Source of the DNA: Granulicella mallensis | GTDB lineage: Bacteria; Acidobacteriota; Terriglobia; Terriglobales; Acidobacteriaceae | Assembly (NCBI RefSeq): GCF_014203225.1 | Contig: NZ_JACHIO010000010.1 | Span: forward strand, 62,001-126,000 | Length of the DNA: 64,000 nucleotides | Direction of reading: 5' to 3' | Shown: piece after piece, positions 33,624-42,129 of the stretch | Layout of the letters: each line of letters begins with the position of its first letter | Position numbering within the stretch: position 1 is the first letter of the stretch | Translations under genes and position numbers: made by a program | Notes under the pieces: model-generated | Database searches by the model: none | What the model saw: the letters and a program-made list of their open reading frames with translations, nothing else | What the model was told of the DNA's origin: nothing

Positions 33624-34878
33624 TTGCTTCTCCAACCAGCGTGGCGCTGGGTTTGCTATGGAGCGTGAACAGCTCGTCCAGCGCTGCGACCGCATGGTCG
33701 ACGTGTTCGCGCTGAAGGATATAGGGAGGAAGAAAACGCAGTACGGTTTCGTGGGTGCGATTGAGGATGATGTGGCGGGCCAACATGCCGCCCAGGATCT
33801 CTTTCGCAAGATCCGCGGATTCGATCTCGATGCCGATCATCAGGCCGCGTCCGCGAATTTCCTTGATGACGGTGTGCTTTTGCTGCAGGTCACGCAGGCG
33901 CGAGAGGAAGTAGCCGCCTACATCGTTGATATGGTCGAGCACCTTTTCCTGCTTCATCGCATCGATGACGGCGATGGCGACTGCGGTCGCCAGGGGATTG
34001 CCGCCGAAGGTGGTGCCGTGCATTCCCGGCGTGATGGCGCGGGCGGCCTCTTCGGTGCAGAGCATCGCACCGATGGGAACGCCGCCGCCGAGAGGCTTGG
34101 CCAGCGTGGTGACATCGGGCTGAATGCCGTACTGCTGATAGGCGCACCAAGTGCCGGTGCGGCCCATGCCGCTTTGAATCTCATCGAGTAATAGTAAGGC
34201 TCCTGTCGAATCGCAGAGTTCGCGTGCCGTGGCCAGGAACTCCTGCGAAACGGGGTTGATGCCGCCTTCGCCTTGAATCACTTCGAGCGCAATCGCGCAG
34301 ACATCGCTGGAGAACGCCGCGCGAAGTGCCGCAACGTCATCGAAGGGAACGAACTCGACATCGGGCATTACGGGAGCGAAGGGCGAACGGTACTTCTCTT
34401 TGTGCGTCGTGGCGACGGAGCCCATCGTGCGGCCGTGGAAGCTGTGTTCGAGCGCCAGGAACTTCGTTCCGATGTTCTTTCCTTCAGAGCGCAGCAGACC
34501 GGCGTGAGCGCGGGCGAGCTTCAGAGCTGCCTCCCAGGCTTCGGTGCCGCTGTTGCAGAAGAACACGCGGTCCATGCCGGTGATCTCGGTCAGGCGCAGT
34601 GCTAGCTCTGTGGTGCCGCGATGGTGAAACAGGTTCGACGTATGCAGAAGCTGGCGGCTCTGGGTGGCGATGGCCTCGGTGATGGCCGGATGGCCGTAGC
34701 CCAGGGCGCAGACGCCGATGCCGCTCAGCAGGTCGAGGTAGTCGTTGCCCTTTTCGTCGCGCAGATGCACGCCTTCTCCGCTGACAAAGAGCAGGGGATA
34801 GCGTTCATAGGTCTGCAGCAGAAGCTTCGATTCGGCTGCCTGTAATTCCTGAAGTGTATTGCCTGTTGCGTGGTTCAT
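33616..34878 (-). CDS. argD: Acetylornithine aminotransferase
   Basis: 420 residues, class III PLP-dependent aminotransferase. It converts N-acetylglutamate semialdehyde to N-acetylornithine with glutamate as amino donor. Visible are the PLP-binding FCNSGTEAWEAALKLARAH, LLLLDEIQSGMGRTG with the cofactor Asp, and the Schiff-base lysine in TTLAKPLGGGVPIGA. The start ATG 34878 overlaps the argB stop by 4 nt (ATGA), and its own stop overlaps the argF start by 8 nt, indicating translational coupling. The same enzyme often also serves as succinyldiaminopimelate aminotransferase. Confidence 0.95.
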   Translation of the reverse strand: MNHATGNTLQELQAAESKLLLQTYERYPLLFVSGEGVHLRDEKGNDYLDLLSGIGVCALGYGHPAITEAIATQSRQLLHTSNLFHHRGTTELALRLTEITGMDRVFFCNSGTEAWEAALKLARAHAGLLRSEGKNIGTKFLALEHSFHGRTMGSVATTHKEKYRSPFAPVMPDVEFVPFDDVAALRAAFSSDVCAIALEVIQGEGGINPVSQEFLATARELCDSTGALLLLDEIQSGMGRTGTWCAYQQYGIQPDVTTLAKPLGGGVPIGAMLCTEEAARAITPGMHGTTFGGNPLATAVAIAVIDAMKQEKVLDHINDVGGYFLSRLRDLQQKHTVIKEIRGRGLMIGIEIESADLAKEILGGMLARHIILNRTHETVLRFLPPYILQREHVDHAVAALDELFTLHSKPSATLVGEANG

Positions 34879-35657
34879 GCGACCATCACCTCCGTTCCAT
34901 CGTTTACGCGTGAGTTCAAGAGATCGGGGAGAACTTTGGCGCTCTCTGCGGGAAGGATACGCACCCGCTTGACGCCGTGCATCAATGCTTCCTTACAAGC
35001 GTTCAGTTTCGGCAACATGCCTCCGGAGACGACCGACTGCTCTTCCAAGGCTGCAACCTCCTTAAGCCGGAGCCAGCGCATCACCTTGCCGTCAGCTCCT
35101 TTGACACCCGGTACATCGGTAAGAAAGACGAGGACATCGGCCTGTGTGGCTACAGCACAGGCGGAGGCCATTTCGTCGGCGTTGATGTTGTAGTACTCGC
35201 CGTCGAAACCGAGCGCTATAGATGAGATGACAGGAACGGCTCCCATGGTCCAGATGGCGTCGAGCCACTTGGGGTCGGTTGCGGCGATTTCACCTACAAA
35301 GCCAAGATCCGGCGTGGTTTTCTTCTTGCGCGCGCGGAAGACGTGGCCGTCGCCGCCGGTCAAGCCGACCGCCTGTTGGCCGCACTGGTCAAGCGCTGCC
35401 ACCAGAGATTTGTTTACGCGGCCGCCGAGCACCATCAGCGCGGCATCGCGGGTCTCCGCATCGGTGATGCGCAGGCCGGCGACGAACTCGCTCTTTTTGC
35501 CCATCTGCGCGAGCACCTTCGTGAGCTGCACGCCACCGCCGTGGACGAGGGCAACCTGGTTGCCGTCCCTGGCGAGATCGGCGATGGACTTGGCGCAGAG
35601 CTGCAGCAGGTCGGGTCTTTCGAGCGCCGCGCCGCCGAGCTTTACAACATATTTCAT
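34875..35657 (-). CDS. argB: Acetylglutamate kinase
   Basis: 260 residues of the amino acid kinase family. It phosphorylates N-acetylglutamate with ATP, usually the regulated step. The N-terminal KLGGAALERPDLL, VALVHGGGVQLTKVL (substrate Gly loop) and the ATP-binding VPVISSIALGFDGEYYNINADEMASACAVA are present. The length fits the short ArgB class (as E. coli, 258), which is generally not arginine-inhibited because it lacks the N-terminal helix. It overlaps argC upstream and argD downstream, each through ATGA. Confidence 0.95.
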   Translation of the reverse strand: MKYVVKLGGAALERPDLLQLCAKSIADLARDGNQVALVHGGGVQLTKVLAQMGKKSEFVAGLRITDAETRDAALMVLGGRVNKSLVAALDQCGQQAVGLTGGDGHVFRARKKKTTPDLGFVGEIAATDPKWLDAIWTMGAVPVISSIALGFDGEYYNINADEMASACAVATQADVLVFLTDVPGVKGADGKVMRWLRLKEVAALEEQSVVSGGMLPKLNACKEALMHGVKRVRILPAESAKVLPDLLNSRVNDGTEVMVA

Positions 35658-36748
35658 AGCAGTCCTTCTGACTCATGCCATCCGGCCATGAGGTTCATGT
35701 TCTGCACAGCCTGGGAGGCCGCGCCTTTCAAAAGATTGTCGAGACACGAGATCACAACAAGGCGCTTTCCGTCGGGAGAGAGTTGAAATCCTATATCGCA
35801 GAAGTTGTTGCGAACCACGTGCTGAATCTGCGGAAGCATAGGGGAGCGGCGAACGCGGACCATCGGACTACTGATGTAGAACTCGTCGAAGCAATCCTGG
35901 ATTTTCTTGATGCTGCCCATTTCATTTAAACGTACGTAGATTGTTGAAAGGATACCGCGTGGGATGGGCAACAGGTGTGGCGTGAACTGGATCTGCTCCG
36001 TGGTGAGGTGGAGCTGTTCAAGCATCTCGCCGGTATGACGGTGTCCGAAGACTGCGTAGGCCGAGAGGTTATCGGCGGCGCTCATGAAATGCGTTGTGGG
36101 CGTTGGGGTTTTGCCCGCGCCGCTGACGCCGGACTTTGAGTCGCAGATGATGCCGCAGTCGAGATCCGCGAGGTTCGCGCGAAGCAGCGGGGCGAGCGCC
36201 AGGATGATGGAAGTTGCATAACAACCCGGATTCGCGACGAGGCGTGCGTTCGCGATGGCAGGACCGTGGAGTTCCGGCGAGCCGTAGACAGCCTCCGCCT
36301 GCAGGGTGGCTGCGGCGGCGGGGTCGGAATCTGTGAGCTTGTAGATGGCGCGATTGTCGGCCTCTTGCAGGCGCCACGCGGCGCTCAGGTCGACGACCTT
36401 GATGCCGTGTGCGAGCGCGATGGGCGCCCACTCACGGGCCTGTTCATGCGGAGTCGCGAGGAAGAGCAACTCGATGCCTTCGCGCTGGAGCTGGTCCCAG
36501 TCAAAAGGAGAGACGCTGAGATTGTCGGCGTTCAGGAGGCTGGAGAGCTGGGGGTGCAGGCTGGTGAGTGCGACCGATCCGCCGTCGGCGCCGGGACCGT
36601 CCATGCGGCCCAGAAACATGGGCGGCGTAAGAACCAGGCGTGGGTGGCAGAGAAGCAGACGCGCGAGTTCGGCCCCGGCGTATCCGCTGACGCCGGCCAC
36701 CGCCGTGCGTAGCGTAGTGGCAACTGTTTTAGGCAATGTAAGCCTCAA
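35654..36748 (-). CDS. argC: N-acetyl-gamma-glutamyl-phosphate reductase
   Basis: 364 residues; reduces N-acetylglutamyl phosphate to the semialdehyde with NADPH. The Rossmann motif AVAGVSGYAGAELARLL lies near residue 17, and the catalytic Cys is in VANPGCYATSIILAL. ESD-family features such as SGVSGAGKTPTPTTHF and HRHTGEMLEQL follow. The start ATG 36748 lies 20 nt inside the 3' end of argR; its stop overlaps argB by ATGA. It is the first biosynthetic gene after the repressor, so its expression is directly under ArgR control. Confidence 0.95.
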   Translation of the reverse strand: MRLTLPKTVATTLRTAVAGVSGYAGAELARLLLCHPRLVLTPPMFLGRMDGPGADGGSVALTSLHPQLSSLLNADNLSVSPFDWDQLQREGIELLFLATPHEQAREWAPIALAHGIKVVDLSAAWRLQEADNRAIYKLTDSDPAAAATLQAEAVYGSPELHGPAIANARLVANPGCYATSIILALAPLLRANLADLDCGIICDSKSGVSGAGKTPTPTTHFMSAADNLSAYAVFGHRHTGEMLEQLHLTTEQIQFTPHLLPIPRGILSTIYVRLNEMGSIKKIQDCFDEFYISSPMVRVRRSPMLPQIQHVVRNNFCDIGFQLSPDGKRLVVISCLDNLLKGAASQAVQNMNLMAGWHESEGLL

Positions 36749-37169
36749 TTCGGGTTTTCAAGATCTCTGCTCTACGAGCATCGGCGCAGATGATCAATAC
36801 AGTGTTATCGCCGGCGATGGTTCCCACTACCTCGTCCCATTCTTCGTAGTCCATGCCGGCGGCGACAGGCTGTGCTCCGCCCGTCGTCGTGAGAACGACA
36901 AGCAGGTTCTGAGCCTGGCGGACCTCGAGACCGAAGTTCTGCAAAACATCCTGGAGCATGGGGAAGTCGTTCTCCTCATGCTCTGCGCCGTTCGGCAACG
37001 CGTAGCCGCCGGGGCCTTTCATCAGCTTCAGTTCGCGGATATCGCGGGAGAGCGTTGCCTGCGTTACATGGATGCCTTTGCCGGCCAGCTTGCGCCGCAG
37101 CTCGTCCTGGTTGGTGACGGAGGTCTTTACCAGGAGGTCTTTGATCGCGTTGTGCCGGTGACTTTTCAT
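36729..37169 (-). CDS. argR: Arginine repressor
   Basis: 146 residues. The N-terminal winged helix (VTNQDELRRKLAGKGIHVTQATLSRDIRELKLMKGPGGYALP) and the C-terminal arginine-binding/hexamer domain (VVGTIAGDNTVLIICADARRAEIL, with the GT-x2-GD-x-T motif) are complete. It binds ARG boxes when loaded with arginine and here is the first gene of the arginine operon, so it is autoregulated through the tandem boxes 68-106 nt upstream. The start ATG 37169 is the family start. The 3' end overlaps argC by 20 nt. Confidence 0.95.
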   Translation of the reverse strand: MKSHRHNAIKDLLVKTSVTNQDELRRKLAGKGIHVTQATLSRDIRELKLMKGPGGYALPNGAEHEENDFPMLQDVLQNFGLEVRQAQNLLVVLTTTGGAQPVAAGMDYEEWDEVVGTIAGDNTVLIICADARRAEILKTRIEAYIA

Positions 37170-37236
37170 GCATTATGCCGTTTCTGGTCCTGATTTTTTA
37201 AGCAGAGAAATGCGTGACGAAAAAACAGCCACGCAC

Positions 37237-37275
37237 TGTGCATAAAAATCCAAACACTATGTATAAATATACATG
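37237..37275. promoter_or_regulatory. Tandem ARG boxes with 3-bp spacing
   Basis: Box 1 TGTGCATAAAAATCCAAA (37237-37254) and box 2 TATGTATAAATATACATG (37258-37275) each fit the 18-bp TNTGAATWWWWATTCANW consensus with few mismatches. They are separated by CAC, the 3-bp gap used in E. coli. Box 2 has near-perfect dyad symmetry. They lie between argR and gltB. Confidence 0.82.
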
Positions 37276-37289
37276 AGCCCCTGCGTCAA
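37260..37289 (-). promoter_or_regulatory. Promoter of the arginine operon
   Basis: On the minus strand, TTGACG (37289-37284) and TATACA (37265-37260) are separated by 18 bp and match sigma-70 -35 and -10 elements at 5/6 and 4/6 positions. ARG box 2 covers the -10 element and part of the spacer, and box 1 covers the expected transcription start, as needed for repression. Confidence 0.65.
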
Positions 37290-37372
37290 GACCTCGCGCT
37301 GCGCCGCTCAAAAATACCTGTGGAGAAACGTCCGGACTTTCCTCCGATGAGTTTTCGGACGTATAGTGAACC

Positions 37373-40300
37373 ATGGACCAGTCTTATCCAGAACGACAAG
37401 GGCGTGCTTCCAGCGAGCGCGTCCACGAAGAGCAGTCTCTGCAGGGCCTTACCGGTACGGTTGCCAGCTCTCTGATTGACGCTCGTTTCGAGCATGACTC
37501 TTGCGGCGTGGGCTTTGTTGCCTCCGTCCTTGGTAAAGCAAGCCACAAGATTTTGCAGGATGCGTTGACTGCTTTGTCGCGCCTCGAACATCGTGGCGCA
37601 GTGGCGTCCGATGGCGCCAGCAGCGATGGTATTGGATTGATGTCCAACGTGCCGCGTGAGCTTTTGCTCCGTGCCACCGGTGTTGAGTTGAGCGACTCCG
37701 CGTTGCTGGGTGTCGGCATGCTGTTTCTTCCCCAGGCAGAGACGCGGGCTGAAGCTGTGATGGAGAGCTGTCTGGCCTCGCAGGACCTCGGCGTTCTGGC
37801 GTGGCGCGACGTTCCGACGCGCACTGAGATTCTTGGTGAGATTGCCCTGAGCACCATGCCGAAGATTCGCCAGGTGCTGGTCGCCGACATTACAAGAGAT
37901 GCTGCCGCCGATTCGATGGAGCGCAGGCTTTATCTCGCGCGCAAGCAGTTCGAGCGCGCGGAAGAGCTGAAGGAAGTGACGGGGTACGTCTGTTCGCTCT
38001 CGTCGACGACGCTGGTTTACAAGGCCATGTGCCTGGGCCGTCTGCTGCCTGAGTTCTATCCCGATCTCGCTTCGCCGGAGTACGTTACAAGCTTCGCGAT
38101 CTTTCATCAGCGCTATGCGACGAACACCCTGCCTGCGTGGCATCGTGCGCAGCCCGGCCGCAAGCTGGGACACAACGGCGAGATCAACACCGTGTGGGGC
38201 AACCGCGCCCGCATGGATGCTCGCGATTCCACGCTGCCGGTGGAGTGCAAGCCGGTGTTGACCCAGGACGGAACAGACTCCACGTCGCTGGACGAGACGA
38301 TTGAGCTGCTCTCGCAAAATGGACGCACCATCGCCGAGAGCGTGCGTATGCTGCTGCCGCCCGCGATTGTGAAGCGCGTACATCCGTTCCTGAAGTATCA
38401 CAACGACTGCGCGGAGCCGTGGGATGGACCGGCGGCGATCTCGTTCAGCGACGGTGTCGTGGTGGGCGCCGCCCTGGACCGCAATGGACTGCGGCCTTGT
38501 CGTTACGCCATTACGAGCGATGGGTTGATGGTGGCTGGAAGCGAAGCCGGGCTGGTCGATCTCGATCCGGAGACCGTGATCGAGAGTGGACGGTTGGGAC
38601 CGGGAGAGATGATTGCCGTCGATATGGCGGAGCACATGATCTACCACAACGAGGAGATGCTGGACGCGTTCGACGCGAAGGCAACCTATGCGCTGCTGGT
38701 GGAAGATGCGCCGCTGGAGGCGATTGACGCGCCTGAGGTAAGCAGCGATCTGGCGGGTCTGCAACGCGGATTCGGATACACCAAAGAAGACGTCAACATG
38801 ATCCTGAAGCCGATGGCCGGAACGGGCAAGGATGCTGTGTGGTCCATGGGCGACGATACGCCGCTGGCCTTCCTGGCGCGGTCGCCGCGGCCTCTGTATG
38901 CGTTCTTCCGGCAGCGGTTTGCGCAGGTCACCAACCCGGCGATCGATCCGCTGCGCGAGGCGATCGTCGTCTCGCTGCATACGCGTCTCGGCCCCTGGCC
39001 ACACATGCTGGACAAGAATGCGCCGTTGCCGGGCATCTCGCTTAGCTCGCCCTTTCTGTCGCTGGGACAGCTTGCAGCCCTGCGTGCCGGTAAGTATCCG
39101 CACAGCGATGCTCTACATCTCAAAGAGATGGCATGCCTGTATGCTCCGGAGACCTCGCTGGAACAGGCGATCGTCGATCTCTGTGCGAATGCTGTCAATC
39201 TCGTGCGCTCAGGCGCGAAACTGCTGCTGCTGACCGACCGTGGTGCCAGCACCAGCAAGCTTCCTGTGCCGATGGCTATGGCCACCGGGGCTGTCCACGA
39301 GGCGCTTGTTGTTGCTGGGCTTCGTACACTGTGCGGTCTGGCGGTCGAGGCAGGGGACTGCCGCGACATCCACCATGCAGCAGTGCTGATTGGCTATGGC
39401 GCAGGCGTGGTCTGTCCGTGGCTGGCGCTGGAGACTGCGCGCAGCCTGCAGCCGGAAGGTGTCGACGGCGAGAAGATGATGTTGAAGGCGCTCGATGCCG
39501 GGCTGGCGAAGGTGATGTCGAAGATGGGCATCTCCGTGGTGGACAGCTATCGCGGGGCGCATCTGTTCGACATCCTCGGACTCCATGCGAGCGTGGTCAA
39601 TACCTGTTTCCCCAATACTCCGGCGCCATTGTCGGGCATCGGTTTCTCCGAACTGGATCGCCGTTTGCGCCTGGGCTGGCAGCCGCCTTCTGAGGCTGCG
39701 GCCTCGACCGACCTGCCGGACTTTGGCTGGGTGCGCTTCCGCAAAGCGGATTCCGCGGAGCCGCATATGTGGCAGCCGCCCAACGTCAAGGCCTTGCAGA
39801 CCGTTGTGGGTAGCGCTCGCGGCACTGCTGCGAGCACCGATCCGGCCAGCGCCTTTGCGATCTTCAGCCGTAATGTGGACTCTGTCGAGGCCGTTACGCT
39901 GCGCGATCTGCTGGAGATTCGTCCGGCTGGTACAGAGCTTGCACTTGACGAGGTTGAAGCGCCCGAGAGCCTTTGCAAGCGCTTCATCGCGAGCGCCATG
40001 TCTCTTGGCTCGCTGAGCCCGGAGGCACACCAGACCATTACGCAGGCAATGAACTCGCTGGGCGCACGCTCGAACACGGGGGAAGGCGGAGAAGATCCGG
40101 CTGTCTATCGTCCGGCGGGAGCTACTCCTCTCGGTGGTCCGGAGGGCGGCGGAGCCACGTTGGCTGCGTCCTCAAACCAGAGCGGCGGAACGGCGGTCGC
40201 GGAGCTTGTGGCCGCGCCTGCGGTGCATGGCTCGCTGAATAACAAGATCAAGCAGATCGCTTCCGGACGTTTTGGCGTTACGGCGGAGTATCTGGCACAC

Positions 40301-41920
40301 GCCGAAGAGATCGAGATCAAGGTCGCACAGGGCGCCAAGCCTGGCGAAGGCGGACAGCTTCCGGGGCACAAGGTCTCCGGGCTGATCGCGCGTCTGCGTC
40401 ATGCGCAGCCGGGTGTTTCGCTCATCTCGCCGCCGCCGCATCACGATATCTACTCGATCGAAGATCTTGCACAGCTTATCTATGACCTGAAGCGCGTGAA
40501 TCCGAGGGCTGCGGTGGGCGTCAAGCTGGTTTCGAGCTGCGGCGTCGGTACTGTAGCAGCGGGTGTTGCGAAGGCCTATGCGGACTTTATCGTGATCGCT
40601 GGAAACACCGGTGGCACAGGCGCAGCGGCGTTGTCGAGCATCAAGTATGCGGGTAATCCGTGGGAGCTTGGTCTGGCCGAGGCTCAGCAGTTGCTTCGCA
40701 CCAACGGCATGCGTGACCGTGTTCGTCTGCGGACCGATGGCGGCATTACGACGGCTCGCGATGTGCTGGTTGCGGCCTTGCTGGGGGCGGACGAGTATGC
40801 GTTTGGAACCGCTGTGCTGGTCGCGCTGGGTTGCGACATGGCGCGCCAGTGCCATCTGAATACCTGTCCTACCGGCATTGCAACGCAGAAGCCGGAGTTG
40901 CGCGCGAAGTTCCGCGGCAAGCCGGAGCACGTTGTTCAGTTCTTCCGCCAGCTCTCTGCGGATCTGCAGCGCCTGCTCGCAAAGTTCGGTCTGCCCAGTC
41001 TCGAAGCGGCGATTGGCCGTGTCGATCTGCTGGAGCAGGTGCGCTTTGACGGCAATCTCGATCTCACCCCGATGCTCTCTGCCGCGGGGGATGGTCCTAC
41101 GCGCTGGATGGGCGTACGCAATGAACGGCCCGGCCAGGACCATCCTCTGGATGAGCCCTGGACGAAGCCTGCCATTGCGGCTGCGCGTGAGGGCAAGGCT
41201 TACTCGGTGAGTGCGGTCATCTGCAACGAGCATCGCGCTGTTGGCTCAAGGCTTGCGGGTGAGTTGTCGGTGTTGCGCGCCAAGGGTGAGCTCGATGCCG
41301 CGGATGTGACCTTCGATCTGGTAGGTACGGCGGGGCAGTCGTTTGGAGCGTTTGCGGCGACGGGCATGAAGCTGGTGCTCACCGGGCAGGCGAATGACTT
41401 TGTGGGCAAAGGCCTCTCCGGTGGCGAGTTGATCATGCGTGCGGTTGGACGTGCTGCGGAACGCAGCGACGAGCATGTGCTGCTGGGCAACGTGGCGCTC
41501 TACGGTGCGACTGCGGGCAAGTTGTTCGCTGCCGGTCGTGCGGGTGAACGGTTCGCCGTTCGTAACTCAGGCGTGACGGCGGTGATCGAAGGTGTGGGCG
41601 ACCATGCCTGCGAGTACATGACCGGCGGCGAGGTGGTCATTCTCGGCGAAGTGGGCATCAACTTTGGCGCGGGTATGACCGGCGGCACGGCGTGGGTGCT
41701 CGATAACGCGCAGACGATGATTCGCGACGTTCGTTATCACACGGAGTTCCTGGAGGCACAGGAGTTTGGACAGGCGGAACCGGAGCAGCAGGCTGCTCTG
41801 AGGACGCTGATCGAGGAGCATGTGAAGCGCTCGGAGAGCACGCTTGGAACGCGGCTGCTGCAGGACTGGCAGGCCGCTTCTAAGAACTTCGTGTTGTTTA
41901 CTCCGAAGCCGCAGGCTTGA
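37373..41920 (+). CDS. gltB: Glutamate synthase large (alpha) subunit
   Basis: 1515 residues, the normal length of the NADPH-GOGAT alpha subunit. A 43-residue leader precedes the Ntn catalytic Cys44 (HDSCGVGFVA), which is exposed after propeptide cleavage and releases ammonia from glutamine. The central and FMN-binding regions include GARSNTGEGGEDPA, KPGEGGQLPGHKV and TDGGITTARDVL. The 3Fe-4S cysteines are CDMARQCHLNTC, and a GXGXG C-terminal domain (GATAGKLFAAGRAGERFAVRNSG) completes it. The enzyme makes glutamate from 2-oxoglutarate and glutamine. The gltD subunit gene is not adjacent. It is divergent from argR and may share ArgR control. Confidence 0.96.
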   Translation: MDQSYPERQGRASSERVHEEQSLQGLTGTVASSLIDARFEHDSCGVGFVASVLGKASHKILQDALTALSRLEHRGAVASDGASSDGIGLMSNVPRELLLRATGVELSDSALLGVGMLFLPQAETRAEAVMESCLASQDLGVLAWRDVPTRTEILGEIALSTMPKIRQVLVADITRDAAADSMERRLYLARKQFERAEELKEVTGYVCSLSSTTLVYKAMCLGRLLPEFYPDLASPEYVTSFAIFHQRYATNTLPAWHRAQPGRKLGHNGEINTVWGNRARMDARDSTLPVECKPVLTQDGTDSTSLDETIELLSQNGRTIAESVRMLLPPAIVKRVHPFLKYHNDCAEPWDGPAAISFSDGVVVGAALDRNGLRPCRYAITSDGLMVAGSEAGLVDLDPETVIESGRLGPGEMIAVDMAEHMIYHNEEMLDAFDAKATYALLVEDAPLEAIDAPEVSSDLAGLQRGFGYTKEDVNMILKPMAGTGKDAVWSMGDDTPLAFLARSPRPLYAFFRQRFAQVTNPAIDPLREAIVVSLHTRLGPWPHMLDKNAPLPGISLSSPFLSLGQLAALRAGKYPHSDALHLKEMACLYAPETSLEQAIVDLCANAVNLVRSGAKLLLLTDRGASTSKLPVPMAMATGAVHEALVVAGLRTLCGLAVEAGDCRDIHHAAVLIGYGAGVVCPWLALETARSLQPEGVDGEKMMLKALDAGLAKVMSKMGISVVDSYRGAHLFDILGLHASVVNTCFPNTPAPLSGIGFSELDRRLRLGWQPPSEAAASTDLPDFGWVRFRKADSAEPHMWQPPNVKALQTVVGSARGTAASTDPASAFAIFSRNVDSVEAVTLRDLLEIRPAGTELALDEVEAPESLCKRFIASAMSLGSLSPEAHQTITQAMNSLGARSNTGEGGEDPAVYRPAGATPLGGPEGGGATLAASSNQSGGTAVAELVAAPAVHGSLNNKIKQIASGRFGVTAEYLAHAEEIEIKVAQGAKPGEGGQLPGHKVSGLIARLRHAQPGVSLISPPPHHDIYSIEDLAQLIYDLKRVNPRAAVGVKLVSSCGVGTVAAGVAKAYADFIVIAGNTGGTGAAALSSIKYAGNPWELGLAEAQQLLRTNGMRDRVRLRTDGGITTARDVLVAALLGADEYAFGTAVLVALGCDMARQCHLNTCPTGIATQKPELRAKFRGKPEHVVQFFRQLSADLQRLLAKFGLPSLEAAIGRVDLLEQVRFDGNLDLTPMLSAAGDGPTRWMGVRNERPGQDHPLDEPWTKPAIAAAREGKAYSVSAVICNEHRAVGSRLAGELSVLRAKGELDAADVTFDLVGTAGQSFGAFAATGMKLVLTGQANDFVGKGLSGGELIMRAVGRAAERSDEHVLLGNVALYGATAGKLFAAGRAGERFAVRNSGVTAVIEGVGDHACEYMTGGEVVILGEVGINFGAGMTGGTAWVLDNAQTMIRDVRYHTEFLEAQEFGQAEPEQQAALRTLIEEHVKRSESTLGTRLLQDWQAASKNFVLFTPKPQA

Positions 41921-41932
41921 GAAACAATTAAC

Positions 41933-41974
41933 AAAGGCCCCACTCCTCAAAACACCATGAGTGGGGCCTTTGGC
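41933..41974 (+). terminator. gltB terminator hairpin
   Basis: A perfect 13-bp stem AAAGGCCCCACTC / GAGTGGGGCCTTT (41933-41945 with 41959-41971) begins 12 nt after the gltB stop. The T-run is only three bases, so it may be less efficient than others in the window. Confidence 0.75.
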
Positions 41975-42000
41975 AACCATAGCTTGGGCAGCGATGAGCC

Positions 42001-42054
42001 AGGCTTTCAGCCCTTTGGGTTCTGTGGTACCCGTACCTGGGCCTTCAGCCCAGG
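42001..42054. repeat. GGGCT-type hairpin repeats upstream of trans-sulfuration gene
   Basis: An AGGCTTTCAGCCCTT palindrome lies near 42001, followed by CCTGGGC-CTTCA-GCCCAGG at 42036-42054. These belong to the same small hairpin family as 30982-31060 and the arms of the 61918-62189 element. They occupy the gltB/trans-sulfuration gap. Confidence 0.6.
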
Positions 42055-42129
42055 CTGGGATGAGCCGCGCCGTTGGCGCTCTATTTTGTGCAGTCCGATA
42101 CCATGTCTGAAGGAGACTTCAGCGTACCC

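Noticed and set aside
37286-39103. 605-codon open frame opposite gltB that runs into the argR control region
   Set aside because: Shadow frame; it would cover the gltB start and has no domain.
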